A stretch of DNA of 37,387 nt from contig JWZX01003368.1 in the NCBI GenBank assembly GCA_001275005.1, positions 1-37,387 on the forward strand, read 5' to 3'. Shown here in pieces: positions 1-9,044 of this stretch. The notes beneath the pieces were generated by a model. The model ran no database searches. It was not told where the DNA came from and saw only the letters and a program-made list of their open reading frames with translations. A program made the translations under genes and the position numbers. The DNA is from Chrysochromulina tobinii (Eukaryota; Haptophyta; Prymnesiales; Chrysochromulinaceae). Every line of letters begins with the position of its first letter. Position 1 is the first letter of the stretch.

Positions 1-1090
1 TGCTGCTGCCTCAGGGGAACTCGCCGCGCACAAGCCTCGTGTCCGAGCGCCACGGCATCGAGTTTCGGCAGGTTTGGAAGGTGGCAAGTTCATCGCTCGC
101 CTCATTCTTCTACTGCAACATGTGGGGATCCCTGCGACTCGACAAGCTGCCGCCTAACCAGCCGTTGCCAAAGCGCGCGATGGGCACAGGTGCATCGGCC
201 CCTCGGCTCATTGCTTTCCTGTCCCGTGAGCCAATCAGCCGCTTCGTGGCCTCGTGCTTCGAGGTCCTTGTGCGGCTCCTCAATCATGTCTCGCCAAGCG
301 GGGAGCGAATGCCCGCCGAAATGTACACGGAGCCCAAGGGCCCGTTCTCGCCGAGCGTGCTGCGGCACGGCACGAGCTGGTATGGGCCGCTGCTGCGCAC
401 GCTCAATGCCTCGAGCGCATCGGAGCGAAGGCTGGAGCTCACCGCCCTCGCCAACGGCTTCATCGAAGACATCGAGTGCGCCATCGTCTACACTGCTGCA
501 GAGCATCTCGCCACCCAAATGTCGTTCATTACGAGCGGGTACGAGGAGCGCTCGACGCGCCCCGATGAGATTGCATGTTAATTGCATGTTGATAACATGT
601 AGATAACATGCTGATGGCCTCCCTCATCAGGTACGAGGAGCGCTCGACGCTCGACTTCCAAATCCGGCTGGCCAACGCGACCGTCGACCTTGAGCGGCTC
701 GGGCGGCGCATTACGTACCAAACCCTGCATGGCGTCCCGCCGCATGCCAATACCTCCGTCTGGAAGTGCGCTCTCGGCCGGGAGAATGACGCCTCGAACA
801 AGGCAAAGCTTGCGTTCAGCAAGGCTGACTTCGTTAGCGTGCTCGAGCACAACCCCGCGTTCGTGCAGCGCCTGTGCACGGTTTACATTCAGGACTATCT
901 TTGCTTGGGCTTCGCGCTGCCGCCCGAGTGCGAGGGCGGACGAGAATTGCACCAATGGCCCCATCCTCGGCGGTCGGGCCGACGCGGCGCTCCAGTATCT
1001 GCTGTCGCTGCCCCCGCTGCCATGCAGGCCGCCGTCGCAGGGGACGTCCCTTACATGCAGGGGACGACGGGTTGGCGGACAAGTCAATGA
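1..1090 (+). CDS. Sulfotransferase, 5' partial, one intron
   Basis: The reading frame is open from base 3, so the gene begins before the window. Exons are <1-538 and 631-1090, with the stop TGA at 1088-1090. The stretch FRQVWKVASSSLASFF looks like the 5'-phosphosulfate loop of PAPS-dependent sulfotransferases. REPISRFVASCFEVLVR matches the 3'-phosphate-binding R-x-P-xx-RF/S motif. The second exon contains QDYLCLGFALPPEC, a C-terminal motif I associate with algal and stramenopile sulfotransferases. The enzyme would transfer sulfate from PAPS to a carbohydrate or other acceptor, probably in the secretory pathway; the acceptor cannot be told. The last ~50 residues after PPEC are low complexity and may be poorly conserved. 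The intron joins GG|G to complete a Gly codon (phase 2). Family assignment is fairly sure and the exact N-terminus is unknown. Confidence 0.72.
539..630 (+). other. Intron of the sulfotransferase gene, introner-like
   Basis: The intron is 92 nt, GTACGA...CATCAG. The 21 bases at 538-558 are repeated without mismatch at 630-650, so the start of the intron duplicates the start of the next exon, with an offset equal to the intron length. The two flanking frames fuse cleanly only if this segment is removed. The middle holds AT-rich near-repeats of TTGCATGTT/ATAACATG, and the 3' end is the module CTGATGGCCTCCCTCATCAG (611-630). Confidence 0.85.
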
Positions 1091-1480
1091 GTTCCGAAGC
1101 TCACGAGCCGCGAGCCGCGCGCAGTGCCAGGGTGGCCTGCGGAGCCATGCTAAAACTCACTGGGATCATGGCGGTTGTAATCGCCATAACTGTTTTCCCA
1201 TTTTGAATACACAGCTGTCTCATTCGATAGTCCTGCCCTCCTGTACTGCAAACGCGAAACGGGGGCGGGATCGTCTGGTGTGTGGTAGATCGTAACGTAA
1301 TGGCTGATGCTCGACTTGAGAGATGCATGCGTGAGTTGCGTGGGTAGCTGGGTAGATGGTACGCGTACGGAGCCAGAACCGAACGCTCCGTTCACCTGCT
1401 TGCGTTCGGTTTTAATAGCATTTTCTACATACCGCAACTTGTTTACTATTTGGCTCTACGCTCATTGGAAAACGGCATCG
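1091..1480. other. Intergenic region
   Basis: This lies between the stops of the convergent sulfotransferase and NYN RNase genes. It is less GC-rich than the coding regions and has no ORF with coding character. It presumably holds the two 3' UTRs. Confidence 0.6.
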
Positions 1481-2824
1481 TCAACCAAAAGGCCGACGCG
1501 CCCGATCATCAAAGAGTGCGAGATCGTCGGCGGCGGGCGAGAAGGCGTCGCCGCAGAAGGCAAAACGAATGGTACGTCGGCGGACGGCCTCAGTGGCGTG
1601 GCGCGCTGCTCGGCCCTCCCGCCAAGCGTCGTTGGTCAGGGCCCACGCGCCGTAATCAGCGCAGCACTGGAGTAGGAAGAGGTCGTCGTACTTGCCCGTG
1701 GGTGTAAGTGAGATGCACCCAAGCTGATCGACGTAGGCCAACTCAGGGTCGGCCGCATCCCAGCGGTTCTCGTTGAGTATGACAGCCATCTCGGCCGCGT
1801 GCAGCCGGCGCCCAGTCGTCCGGCGCAGGTAGTAGTCGACGCATAGGCGGATGCCACGCGCCTCGAACCGTGCGTCGCGGCTGTAGTTGAACGCGACGTT
1901 TGCGCCATCGATGATCAGCACGGGCGGGGGCAGCGCACGGGGCGGCCGCGGTACTGGTGCTGGTCCTGGGTCTGCAGCAACGAGCAGATTTGGTGCGAGA
2001 ACGGAGCCCGGCGCCGCGGACGAGCGTGCGGAGCCCTTTCGATCTCCAGCGCGATCTCCAGCGCGATCTCCCACGGCGGTGACCAGCGCATAGCTCGGCC
2101 CGCTCGAGCCTGCGATTGGTGGTGGCGGACATGGCGGCTGCAGCGGGAGCTGGCATGGGGTTCCAGCTGCAAGAGTGCCGCCCGAGAAGAATAGGTGGTC
2201 CCGAAGCGCCTCGCTACGATGCTTGCTGGATCGACGCATCGCACTCGCCGCACCCTCACGCCTCGCTGCGGCCTCGTCGTCCCTTTGCAGCTTCCACGCG
2301 AGGGCAGCAGAGGCGTCCTCACCAGCAACGTGATTTGCGAGCAGAGCACTGTGGCTACGTTGCTCCTCCTCCGCTTCAAGCTGCATGGCGAGTGCTAGCG
2401 ATGCGTCATCGTCTGGCAGAGGAGACGCTGATGCAGCCGCTCGTGCTGCCGCCGACTCAGCAGCGTGATTATGCTGCTGAGCCTCCTCCGCTTCAAGCTG
2501 CATGGCGAGAGCCAGCGATGCGTCATCGTCTGGAAGAGGAGATGCTAATGCAGCCGCATGTGCCGCAGCCACTGCCTCTGCATACGGTCCGCTGCCACGC
2601 GAAAGGAATGCGTCAACGTCCACCTCGACCGTCGAAGCATTGAAACAAGTCTTGAGTTGCTCCAGCGTGATCGCGGGATGAAGCAGCTCGGCAACTTGCT
2701 GCACATCCATCGTCCGGGCTGCAGAGCGGGCCGATCCCGCCAGCACCAAGCCAATCCCAATACCGCGAGTCGACAAGGAAAACGAGTGTCTTCCGGGCCG
2801 CTTGTGAATGGGCTGTAAATACAT
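1481..2824 (-). CDS. NYN/PIN-type ribonuclease (Regnase/N4BP1-like) with UIM-like repeats
   Basis: Single-exon ORF of 447 aa. The C-terminal ~140 residues form a Zc3h12a-type NYN domain: VLIIDGANVAF (first acidic residue), the RGIRLCVDYYL helix, GKYDDLFLL, ALTNDAWREG and FAFCGDAFSPAADD carry the Asp residues expected for a metal-dependent endoribonuclease. In the family, such proteins cleave mRNA or act on ubiquitinated complexes. The N-terminal half contains two copies of a 39-residue unit with DDDASLALAMQLEAEE (near residues 99-114 and 138-153). A third related motif, DASAALAWKLQRDDE, follows. These resemble ubiquitin-interacting motifs. A CUE/UBA-like helix (MDVQQVAELLHPAITLEQLKTCF is the region) precedes them. 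The first Met is at 2824, but the internal Met at 2710 is a more natural start. Only 70 bp separate this gene from the divergent CFAP221 gene. No CCCH zinc finger is visible, unlike animal Regnases. Confidence 0.78.
   Translation of the reverse strand: MYLQPIHKRPGRHSFSLSTRGIGIGLVLAGSARSAARTMDVQQVAELLHPAITLEQLKTCFNASTVEVDVDAFLSRGSGPYAEAVAAAHAAALASPLPDDDASLALAMQLEAEEAQQHNHAAESAAARAAASASPLPDDDASLALAMQLEAEEEQRSHSALLANHVAGEDASAALAWKLQRDDEAAARREGAASAMRRSSKHRSEALRDHLFFSGGTLAAGTPCQLPLQPPCPPPPIAGSSGPSYALVTAVGDRAGDRAGDRKGSARSSAAPGSVLAPNLLVAADPGPAPVPRPPRALPPPVLIIDGANVAFNYSRDARFEARGIRLCVDYYLRRTTGRRLHAAEMAVILNENRWDAADPELAYVDQLGCISLTPTGKYDDLFLLQCCADYGAWALTNDAWREGRAARHATEAVRRRTIRFAFCGDAFSPAADDLALFDDRARRPFG
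2365..2582 (-). repeat. 117-bp in-frame tandem duplication (UIM-like module)
   Basis: Two imperfect copies of a 117-bp unit lie head to tail within the NYN RNase gene; for example GCTTCAAGCTGCATGGCGAG recurs with an offset of 117. The unit equals 39 codons, so the duplication keeps the frame and doubles the UIM-like motif. Confidence 0.7.
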
Positions 2825-2894
2825 ATGTTCACGCCGACTACTCGGAAATGTTGGAAGGGCACGCAGGATTAGGTAGGATTCTCATCACAGTTAC

Positions 2895-5800
2895 ATGTAC
2901 CCGCACGGTGTGAAACCACGCGTGCGGACGTTGCTGTTGCGGCAGTCGAACCCTGTATTGCGGCCGCACGCCACACGCACGCGCCTCAGCACTGGCCACA
3001 TGGTCGCGGGCACGCCGTCCGGGCCGACGGCGTCGGCGCTGGCCTCGTCGATGCGCGCGTTGTACCCGTCGAGTGCCGACGCGACGGCCGTATCGTTGCC
3101 GACGGCGCTCATCTCGGCCGAGCGCCTGCCGCCGCCGAACCCCATGCTGCAAAAGGAGTACGCCAAGATCGGCGGCGCGGGCGCCGTACGCGCGGAGCCG
3201 GCGGCGTTACACTTTGCGGGCATCGAGATCGGCGCGGGCGGCTCGCTTGTGCAGAAGCTGCGGCTCATCAACAGCTCCGGCCACCCCATTCGCATGCACG
3301 TCCTTCCGCCGAGCACGCCCTTCTTCACGATCAGCTTCGAGAAGAAGGGCCGGCTGATGCCGGGCCTGGCCGAGGAGATCATGGTGCGCTTCGCGCCCAA
3401 CGAGGTGCGCTACTACCACGACACCATCAAGGTGCACCTCGGCGACGGCGACGAGAACTGCCTGCTGGTGCCGATCCACGCGTACCCGGCAGTCGGCGAG
3501 CTTGCCTTCCCGGCGCGCGTCGACTTCGGGATCGTGGCGCAGGGGCAGTCGCGCGAGCGCGTGCTGCCGCTACACTCGCCCGATGGCGCCGAGTTCGAGT
3601 GGCGCATCGAGGTGCGCCAACCGCACGCTGACTTTGTGATACAGCCGAGATCGGGCATCGTGCCCGCACGCGGCGAGGCGGCCATTGTCGTCACGTTCAC
3701 GCCGTCGCGTTTGGCCACGGCGCACTGCGTCTTCGAGCTGCTGATCGCGCAGCTCGGCTATGCGCCCAAAACGATCTCTCTCGTCGGCACGTCCGCGCCG
3801 CTCCAGGTCAAGGACGCGACGCTCGCCCGCTTGCGGCACAGCGAAGATGAGCGCCTGGCTTCCGAGGAGGCCGAGTTCCGGGGGCGCATGTTCCCAAACG
3901 GGGCGCGGCGGGCGGCGGGGGACGATCCGAGCTTGGACGATCCCGCTAGCGGCGCGGCGGGCGACCCGGCTCTCGCGCCCTCGGTGCTCACTGCGCCGCC
4001 CCCCACCGGCCTGATCGAAAAGATCGCCCACGAGGCGCCCTACGGCGGCGGCTCGGCGGGCGGTGACTATGTGACGCGCGCGCGCGCGGCGCAGCTGCGC
4101 GAGGCGATCGGCGACGCGTCCGTCGAGGTCAAGTACCGGGAGGAGCGCCCGTCATACCCCGAGGAAATGAAGGAGGGCTTGCGCGTGCCGCCCTTCCTCT
4201 CGAACCAGTATGCAGTCAACTCGATGCTGCTGCAGCAGCCGTATAAGATGCGGGTCTCGGACTTGCGAGTCGCCATCGAGGAGCAGCAGGCGGACGCGGC
4301 GCGCCAGCAGGAGGAGATGGAGCTCGCGGCGATGGCGAGCCTGCCAGTGCAGTCGCAGCTGCTACAGTCGCTCGGCAAGCGTGTCGATGACGTCATCGCG
4401 TACCTGTTCGCGCGCGATTCGAATGGCGTCGGAACCGTCACCCGCAAACAGTTCCTGGGCGTACGCCATTTGCTCAAGGTGGCGTGCCTGATGGCATCCC
4501 TCATCTGATGACGTGCTTGATGGCCTCCCTCATCTGATGACGTGCCTGATGGCCTCCCTCATCTGATGACGTGCCTGATTGCCTCCCTCATCAGGTGCCC
4601 ACGGCTACGGCGGCGGACATGGGCGAGTTCTTCGACGGGATGGACCACCTCAACGCGGGGGAGCTCGACTATATGCAGCTGCAACGTGTGGCCAAGCGGC
4701 GTGCGGCGACTTTGGGCGGCGGCACGGGGCGGATGGCGTCAACGTCCGTCGAGCCGGGAGAGCTCGACATCGCGCTGCAGGGCCCCGAGCGTACGCGCCA
4801 GCTCAAGGACATGCTCTTCATGAAGGAGGTGGATGCCATCGAGACGTACGAGAAGATGAAGGAGGTCAAGTCCTTCGTGGCCACCGGCCCGCCGCTGACG
4901 CAGCCGTTCATCATCGAGGCCACTCACCGCGCTCGCGACGTTTTCTACGCCGAGAAGAGGCGTGAGGAGCGCGCGGTGGCGCGCGCGCGCCAAGCGACCG
5001 AGCTGTCCGATCCGGCCAAGGTACGCGTCGAAATCTCCGAGCCCGTGGCGAAGCTTGCTGCCGACACGACGCCCAAGTTTGACTCGTATGAGGCTGAGGT
5101 GTGGGGAAAGCGCGAGGGGGTGATGTTCGACCTGCAGCTGGCGGTGCGCGTGGCCACACTACGCGCGCGCCTCAGCCGGCGCGTGGCTGCTGTGCATGCG
5201 GCGCTGGCCAAGGCCGGCATAGGGCTGCACGACAAGCACGCGGTCCATCAGCTTGTCCTCTCGCGCTCGAAGGCAGGTGGCGGCGGCGGCGGCAAGTCGG
5301 CCGGCCTCGGGAGCTCCTCAACCCTGTCCGACGGCACGGTCGGTGGTGGGGGCCTCTCCGCTCTGGCCAAGGCGGCCAAGGCTGTGGGGCTGAGCATGGA
5401 GGGCCTCGCGCCCTTCATATTTCCGGAGGCGCCCTCCAAGGGGGCAGGCGTGCCGCAGGGGGATCCTCTCCCCATCCTGCCGATTGAGCCGTTTGATGAA
5501 ACCAAGCTCTTCGCCCTTCGCGTGCCTCGCCGGTACGTGCAGATGGACTATCGCGAGGCGCTGCTGAGCGCGCCGGGCGCTTTCCCGCCAATGGTGGATG
5601 ATCGGCCGCTGCGCATCGGCGCGCCGTTTGAATCGGGCCGGTTGCTCCCGACTGGGACAGCTGTACCGGTGCCGGATACGTGGGGTCTGCCGTCGCTGCT
5701 GCTCATGCCGCCGCCGCGCCCGCCGCCGCCGCCCGAGCCCGCCGACCCAACTATGGATGACCTGTCGGCGACCAAGGCGCTGGGTGGCGACGAGGCCAAG

Positions 5801-6633
5801 GAGGCGGCCGGCGACGAGGAGGAAGATGCCGAGCTGTCTTGGGATGAGAAGCATCGGATGCATCTGGCCCAGCTCAAGCCGCCGATACTTGTGCAGGTGC
5901 ATCCGCGGGTCATGTGCCGCCCTCCTCGCGCTAATGGCCTCCCTCATTGCATGCTGATTGCCTCCCTCATTGCATGCAGGTGCATCCGCGGGTCATGTGC
6001 CGCCCTCCTCGCGCTGTGGAGACGGATGCGCGTCAGATGTTCCGCCCGATGCCGCTCACCTGCAACGAGTTTTGGAAGGCGGAGCCGATCGGCTTCGGAT
6101 CGGGCCTTGTGCTGCTCGAGGCCGCCTCCCTCTCAAGCGTGTGGCGGCGTACGGCGGACCCCTGGGCGGATGCAGTCGCCGAGCTACCCGAGCGAATGGA
6201 GGACGTCAACCCGCCCGACGCCGCAAAGGAGCTGTCGGAGGACGAGAGCGATACCGAGATCGACCCGTCGTTGCTCTTCCCGCCCTCGCTGGATAAAGTC
6301 GGCCAGATTTTCGACTTGCCGACGCTGCCGGAGGCCGGTACCCTTTTGCCCAACGAAGCCGCCGGCTCGGCCGCGGCCGCCGTGGACGCGAAGCAGGCGT
6401 CGCCGGCGGCGGCGGCGTCTGAGTCGGTCGACGATGGCGACGTGTCGATCGCGCCCGAGCGCGACCTCATCGTCGATGCTCAGTCGGAGCGAGCGCGCGC
6501 CGAGGCGGACCTCGAGCTGCAGGCCCGCCAGGCGCGACGCATGCAGAGGCTCCGGCTGCGCGAGCAGCTCGCCGCGCTCAACGAGCACATCGAGCAGCCT
6601 CGCCACCAACTGAGCCTCACGCAAGGAGCCTAA
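2895..6633 (+). CDS. CFAP221: CFAP221/PCDP1 ciliary central-apparatus protein, three exons
   Basis: Exons 2895-4478, 4595-5896 and 5980-6633 give about 1179 aa; both introns are phase 0. The N-terminal third matches the PCDP1/FAP221 pattern: KEYAKIGG, RAEPAALHFAG, INSSGHPIRMHVLPPSTPFF, EKKGRLMPGLAEEIMVRFAPNE, RYYHDTIKVH and LLVPIHAYPAVGELAFPARVDFG. These form two ASH/MSP-like beta domains (about residues 90-310), as in HYDIN-type proteins. KFDSYEAEVWGKREGVMFDLQ and a C-terminal FRPMPLTCNEFW region also fit the family. In Chlamydomonas and animals this protein sits in the C1d projection of the central pair and binds calmodulin to regulate ciliary beating, so the organism should have motile 9+2 cilia. 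A degenerate EF-hand-like segment (FARDSNGVGTVTRKQF followed by DHLNAGELDYMQLQRV) straddles intron 1. The start at 2895 is the first Met; starts near residue 36 or 53 are possible. I am confident of the family. Confidence 0.88.
4479..4594 (+). other. CFAP221 intron 1, built of 29-bp tandem repeats
   Basis: The intron is 116 nt, donor AAG|GTGGCG, acceptor CATCAG|GTGCCC. After five bases it consists entirely of 3.8 copies of a 29-bp unit (GTGCCTGATGGCCTCCCTCATCTGATGAC with one or two changes, written here only by its start GTGCCTGATGGCC and end CATCTGATGAC). The last copy is cut at TCATCAG to give the acceptor. Unlike most introns here, it has no long duplicate of the flanking exon. Confidence 0.85.
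5897..5979 (+). other. CFAP221 intron 2, flanked by a 41-bp perfect duplication
   Basis: The intron is 83 nt, CAG|GTGCATCC...GCATGCAG|GTGCATCC. Bases 5892-5932 and 5975-6015 are identical over 41 bp, with an offset equal to the intron length. Between the copies lie two runs of GCCTCCCTCATTGCATG, related to the shared 3' module. Removing the intron joins two frames that both belong to CFAP221. Confidence 0.87.
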
Positions 6634-7077
6634 TTAGGCAAGGAGCCCCGCGAGGGCGGGAGCAGCAGGGCACGCGTGAAAGTCAAGGACGATCATGGGA
6701 ACATTGTGGGGCGCGGTGTGTACCGGTCCTGGCGGCGACGGCGCGAGAGCCAGACCCAGTTCGCAAGCCACGTAAGACTAAAAGTGAGAGCCAGGCCGCG
6801 CAACCGGCCGCGCAACCAAGCGCGAAGTGTGCCTGTGAGGGACTGACTCACTTACACACTGACTCACTCACCCGTACCTGCATATGCCGTACCGAAAAGA
6901 TAGTGGGTGCGCACCTCTCCAAATTGTGTATGGCGACGGGTTATCCCGGCGTCGTTCATAGGGAGACGACGACTTGACTTGACTTGACTTGACTACATGT
7001 CCTGCCCGTGGCTTTGCGGTCTTTGCGGTCGAGTCGTCGAAAAGGCCGCCAGAGCTCCACAACAGGACGTGGACGCC
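6634..7077. other. Intergenic region with 3' end of CFAP221 and upstream region of the next gene
   Basis: GCAAGGAGCC occurs twice around the CFAP221 stop codon, separated by TAATTAG. The stretch after the stop has some coding-like character in two frames, so an alternative C-terminus cannot be excluded. Further right are GACTCACT-type repeats and the TTGAC pentamer array listed separately. Confidence 0.4.
6971..6993 (+). promoter_or_regulatory. (TTGAC)n pentamer array upstream of a gene
   Basis: The pentamer GACTT is repeated four times plus GAC. It lies 85-107 bp upstream of the likely ATG at 7078. The same array, in the same orientation relative to the gene and at a similar distance, precedes the AP-3 delta gene. 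It may be a promoter element or a microsatellite. Confidence 0.4.
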
Positions 7078-7458
7078 ATGTTCGCAGCGCAGCTCGCGCT
7101 CTGGGCGCGGCGGGCGCGCCTACTTCCCATCGCGCAGCCGCTGCGGCTATTGGCGCTCTCGCCACCCCGACTGTCTTGCGTTGCCTCGGTGCAGCTGCCT
7201 GTCGACGCGCCTGCGAGCGGCGCGCTGCGCGATGTCGCGACTGCGGTGTTGCCCGCCTTGGCTGCGGCGTGGACGCTTTTCCCACCCGTCTTGGCAGACC
7301 TCATGCCGAGCATCCTGATGACCGGCAAGCGCCGAACTTCGGGCAAGAGCAAACGGCATCCAAAACCCGCCAATCACGGCGCGCGTGCCTGCAACCACGT
7401 CGGTAGGAGGCAGCGTGCTGCAGCAATTGGCAACCTAAAGTATGCGACGAAAAAGTAA
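7078..7458 (+). CDS. Small basic protein, probably organelle-targeted
   Basis: The frame is open from the ATG at 6997, but the Met at 7078 gives a better start. That start gives 126 aa whose N-terminus (MFAAQLALWARRARLLPIAQPLRLL is the region) is Arg/Leu/Ala-rich with no acidic residues, like a mitochondrial presequence. The C-terminal ~45 residues are very basic (GKRRTSGKSKRHPKP, then ANHGARACNHVGRRQRAAA and KYATKK) and look like the conserved core. Size, charge and targeting suggest a mitochondrial ribosomal or RNA-binding protein, but I do not recognise the family with certainty. The gene is convergent with uL29m, itself a mitoribosomal protein; that is context only. Confidence 0.55.
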   Translation: MFAAQLALWARRARLLPIAQPLRLLALSPPRLSCVASVQLPVDAPASGALRDVATAVLPALAAAWTLFPPVLADLMPSILMTGKRRTSGKSKRHPKPANHGARACNHVGRRQRAAAIGNLKYATKK

Positions 7459-7755
7459 GTGCATCAGGTGACGCATCTGTTCTCTGTGTTGGGCGTGTAC
7501 TGCAAGCCGCCTCCGCACTCATGTGAAACTCATGTGTGCATCACTTTTGGCCCGCGACCTGATTTTAGATTTATCGTGAGGACGTTAATGGGCTATCGTG
7601 TCGAAGTATCGGCGCATCTCGCCAGGACACACGCACACACTTGCTCTCTACCCCAGAAAACGGCACGTCGTGGACCGCACGCGTTTCGGTTTCTACGGAG
7701 CCGATGGCGGGCCCGGCGCGGGACTGGGAGCGACATGGCCATGAAGGCCATGTGC

Positions 7756-8814
7756 TCATGGCAACTCTTCGAGCCCCTTTGCCGCCGCCTCCTTTCGCTC
7801 ACGCAGCTTGGCGGACATCGCCCGATTGATCGCCGCGAGCGCCGCGAGCCGCTTTCGCCGCTTGGAAGGGAGCACACGCACCGGCACCGCCCCCTCCCCG
7901 AGCGGCTCCCCGTACAGCGTCGCACTCACCTCGAGGCTCAGAGGGTCGCCGAGCTCCTCCTCGGAGCCAGGGCGAAGGAAGTCGGCGGCGGGGATGGCCT
8001 GACCGCCCACGTACACGTGGCAGTTGTAACGCACTTGGTCAGGGCGCGACTTCGCCGGGGGCTGCCGATGCATTCGCACCTCGACCAAGTTCGACGGCAA
8101 CAGCTCGCCCTTGTATCGCATCTCGATGGCGAGCGCGTCCGCCGGAGGGTCCTTCTCGGGCGTGCTCCCATCGGTGGTGCGCAGCAAGATGGTGAACGAG
8201 TGCGCCGCCGCGAGCGGCAGCTCGCGCGCCGCCCCCGGGATGAACGGCGGCCACACCTCGCTGCGTGCGAGATCAATCTGCGACAGCGTGCACTCGCGAA
8301 GGTGCTCGGCGGCGAGGCGCTCGTCGCGCTCCTGCTTGGCGCGCTGGCGCTCGCCGAGCACGACCTTGATCATGGCCATGCTCTTGCGCGTCGCCTGGAC
8401 ACGACCTAGGTGCGGCATCTTCGTCTTGCGCTTCTTGTGCAGCATGCGCGTGCTGTGCAACATGTTGCGCTCCCGGAGCAGCACGATCCAGAGCTTCTGC
8501 AAGTCCTCGTTGCTCTTCAGCCGCAACTCCGCGGCGCGCCAGCGGCGCCCGGGCTCACCCCGGTCTGGGTCCTTCTCGTAAGGATCGATGAACTGCAGCA
8601 ACGCCTCGCGCGATGCAGTCTCTGGGTCCTCCCACGTTGGCTTCGGTGGCCGGTCCGGCGGGCCACGAGGAGCGTAAGATTTCAGCGCAGGAGCGATTTG
8701 CAACGCTCGGCTGAGCACCGCCGTCGGAGCAGCCAGCACAGCGCACTGCGACGATGTGGCCAACATCGAGGCTGGCCGCAGCATCGCGGCTGGGCGACGG
8801 AGAAGCGAAAGCAT
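7756..8814 (-). CDS. MRPL47: Mitochondrial large-subunit ribosomal protein uL29m (MRPL47)
   Basis: Single-exon ORF of 352 aa. The N-terminus (MLSLLRRPAAMLRPASMLATSS) is a typical mitochondrial presequence. The family core follows at about residues 85-165: GRRWRAAELRLKSNEDLQKLW, LLRERNMLHSTRMLHKKRK, and GRVQATRKSMAMIKVVLGER, as in MRP-L47/uL29m, which sits near the exit tunnel of the mitochondrial ribosome. The C-terminal half (residues ~190-352) is an extension typical of mitochondrial versions, ending in a basic helix. The start Met at 8814 is well supported by the presequence. The gene is divergent from the CAP-Gly/filamin gene. Confidence 0.88.
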   Translation of the reverse strand: MLSLLRRPAAMLRPASMLATSSQCAVLAAPTAVLSRALQIAPALKSYAPRGPPDRPPKPTWEDPETASREALLQFIDPYEKDPDRGEPGRRWRAAELRLKSNEDLQKLWIVLLRERNMLHSTRMLHKKRKTKMPHLGRVQATRKSMAMIKVVLGERQRAKQERDERLAAEHLRECTLSQIDLARSEVWPPFIPGAARELPLAAAHSFTILLRTTDGSTPEKDPPADALAIEMRYKGELLPSNLVEVRMHRQPPAKSRPDQVRYNCHVYVGGQAIPAADFLRPGSEEELGDPLSLEVSATLYGEPLGEGAVPVRVLPSKRRKRLAALAAINRAMSAKLRERKEAAAKGLEELP

Positions 8815-9044
8815 AGGGTCCCGTGCCCCTTGTTCTTCAATTCACAACGCAACAAAAACGCTTCTTACGCACGCGATGTGCAACGCAAACTGCGCTCACA
8901 TTCTACCAATACACCTCGGAAATAACGACAGTAAAGTTCAGCGAGTTTTTGGGATTTGGGTTGAACGACGATGGTCTTCCTGGGCGCGGACTCCGACGGA
9001 CGGGCGGCCTCTTCCCTCGTGCCGCTCTGGCGCGCGCGGGGAGG

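Noticed and set aside
4479-4594. Regularly spaced repeats that might suggest a CRISPR array
   Set aside because: The units are contiguous with no unique spacers, and the context is a eukaryotic intron.
7459-8409. Long plus-strand ORF opposite uL29m
   Set aside because: His/Arg-rich antisense shadow. The minus strand has a presequence and the uL29m core.
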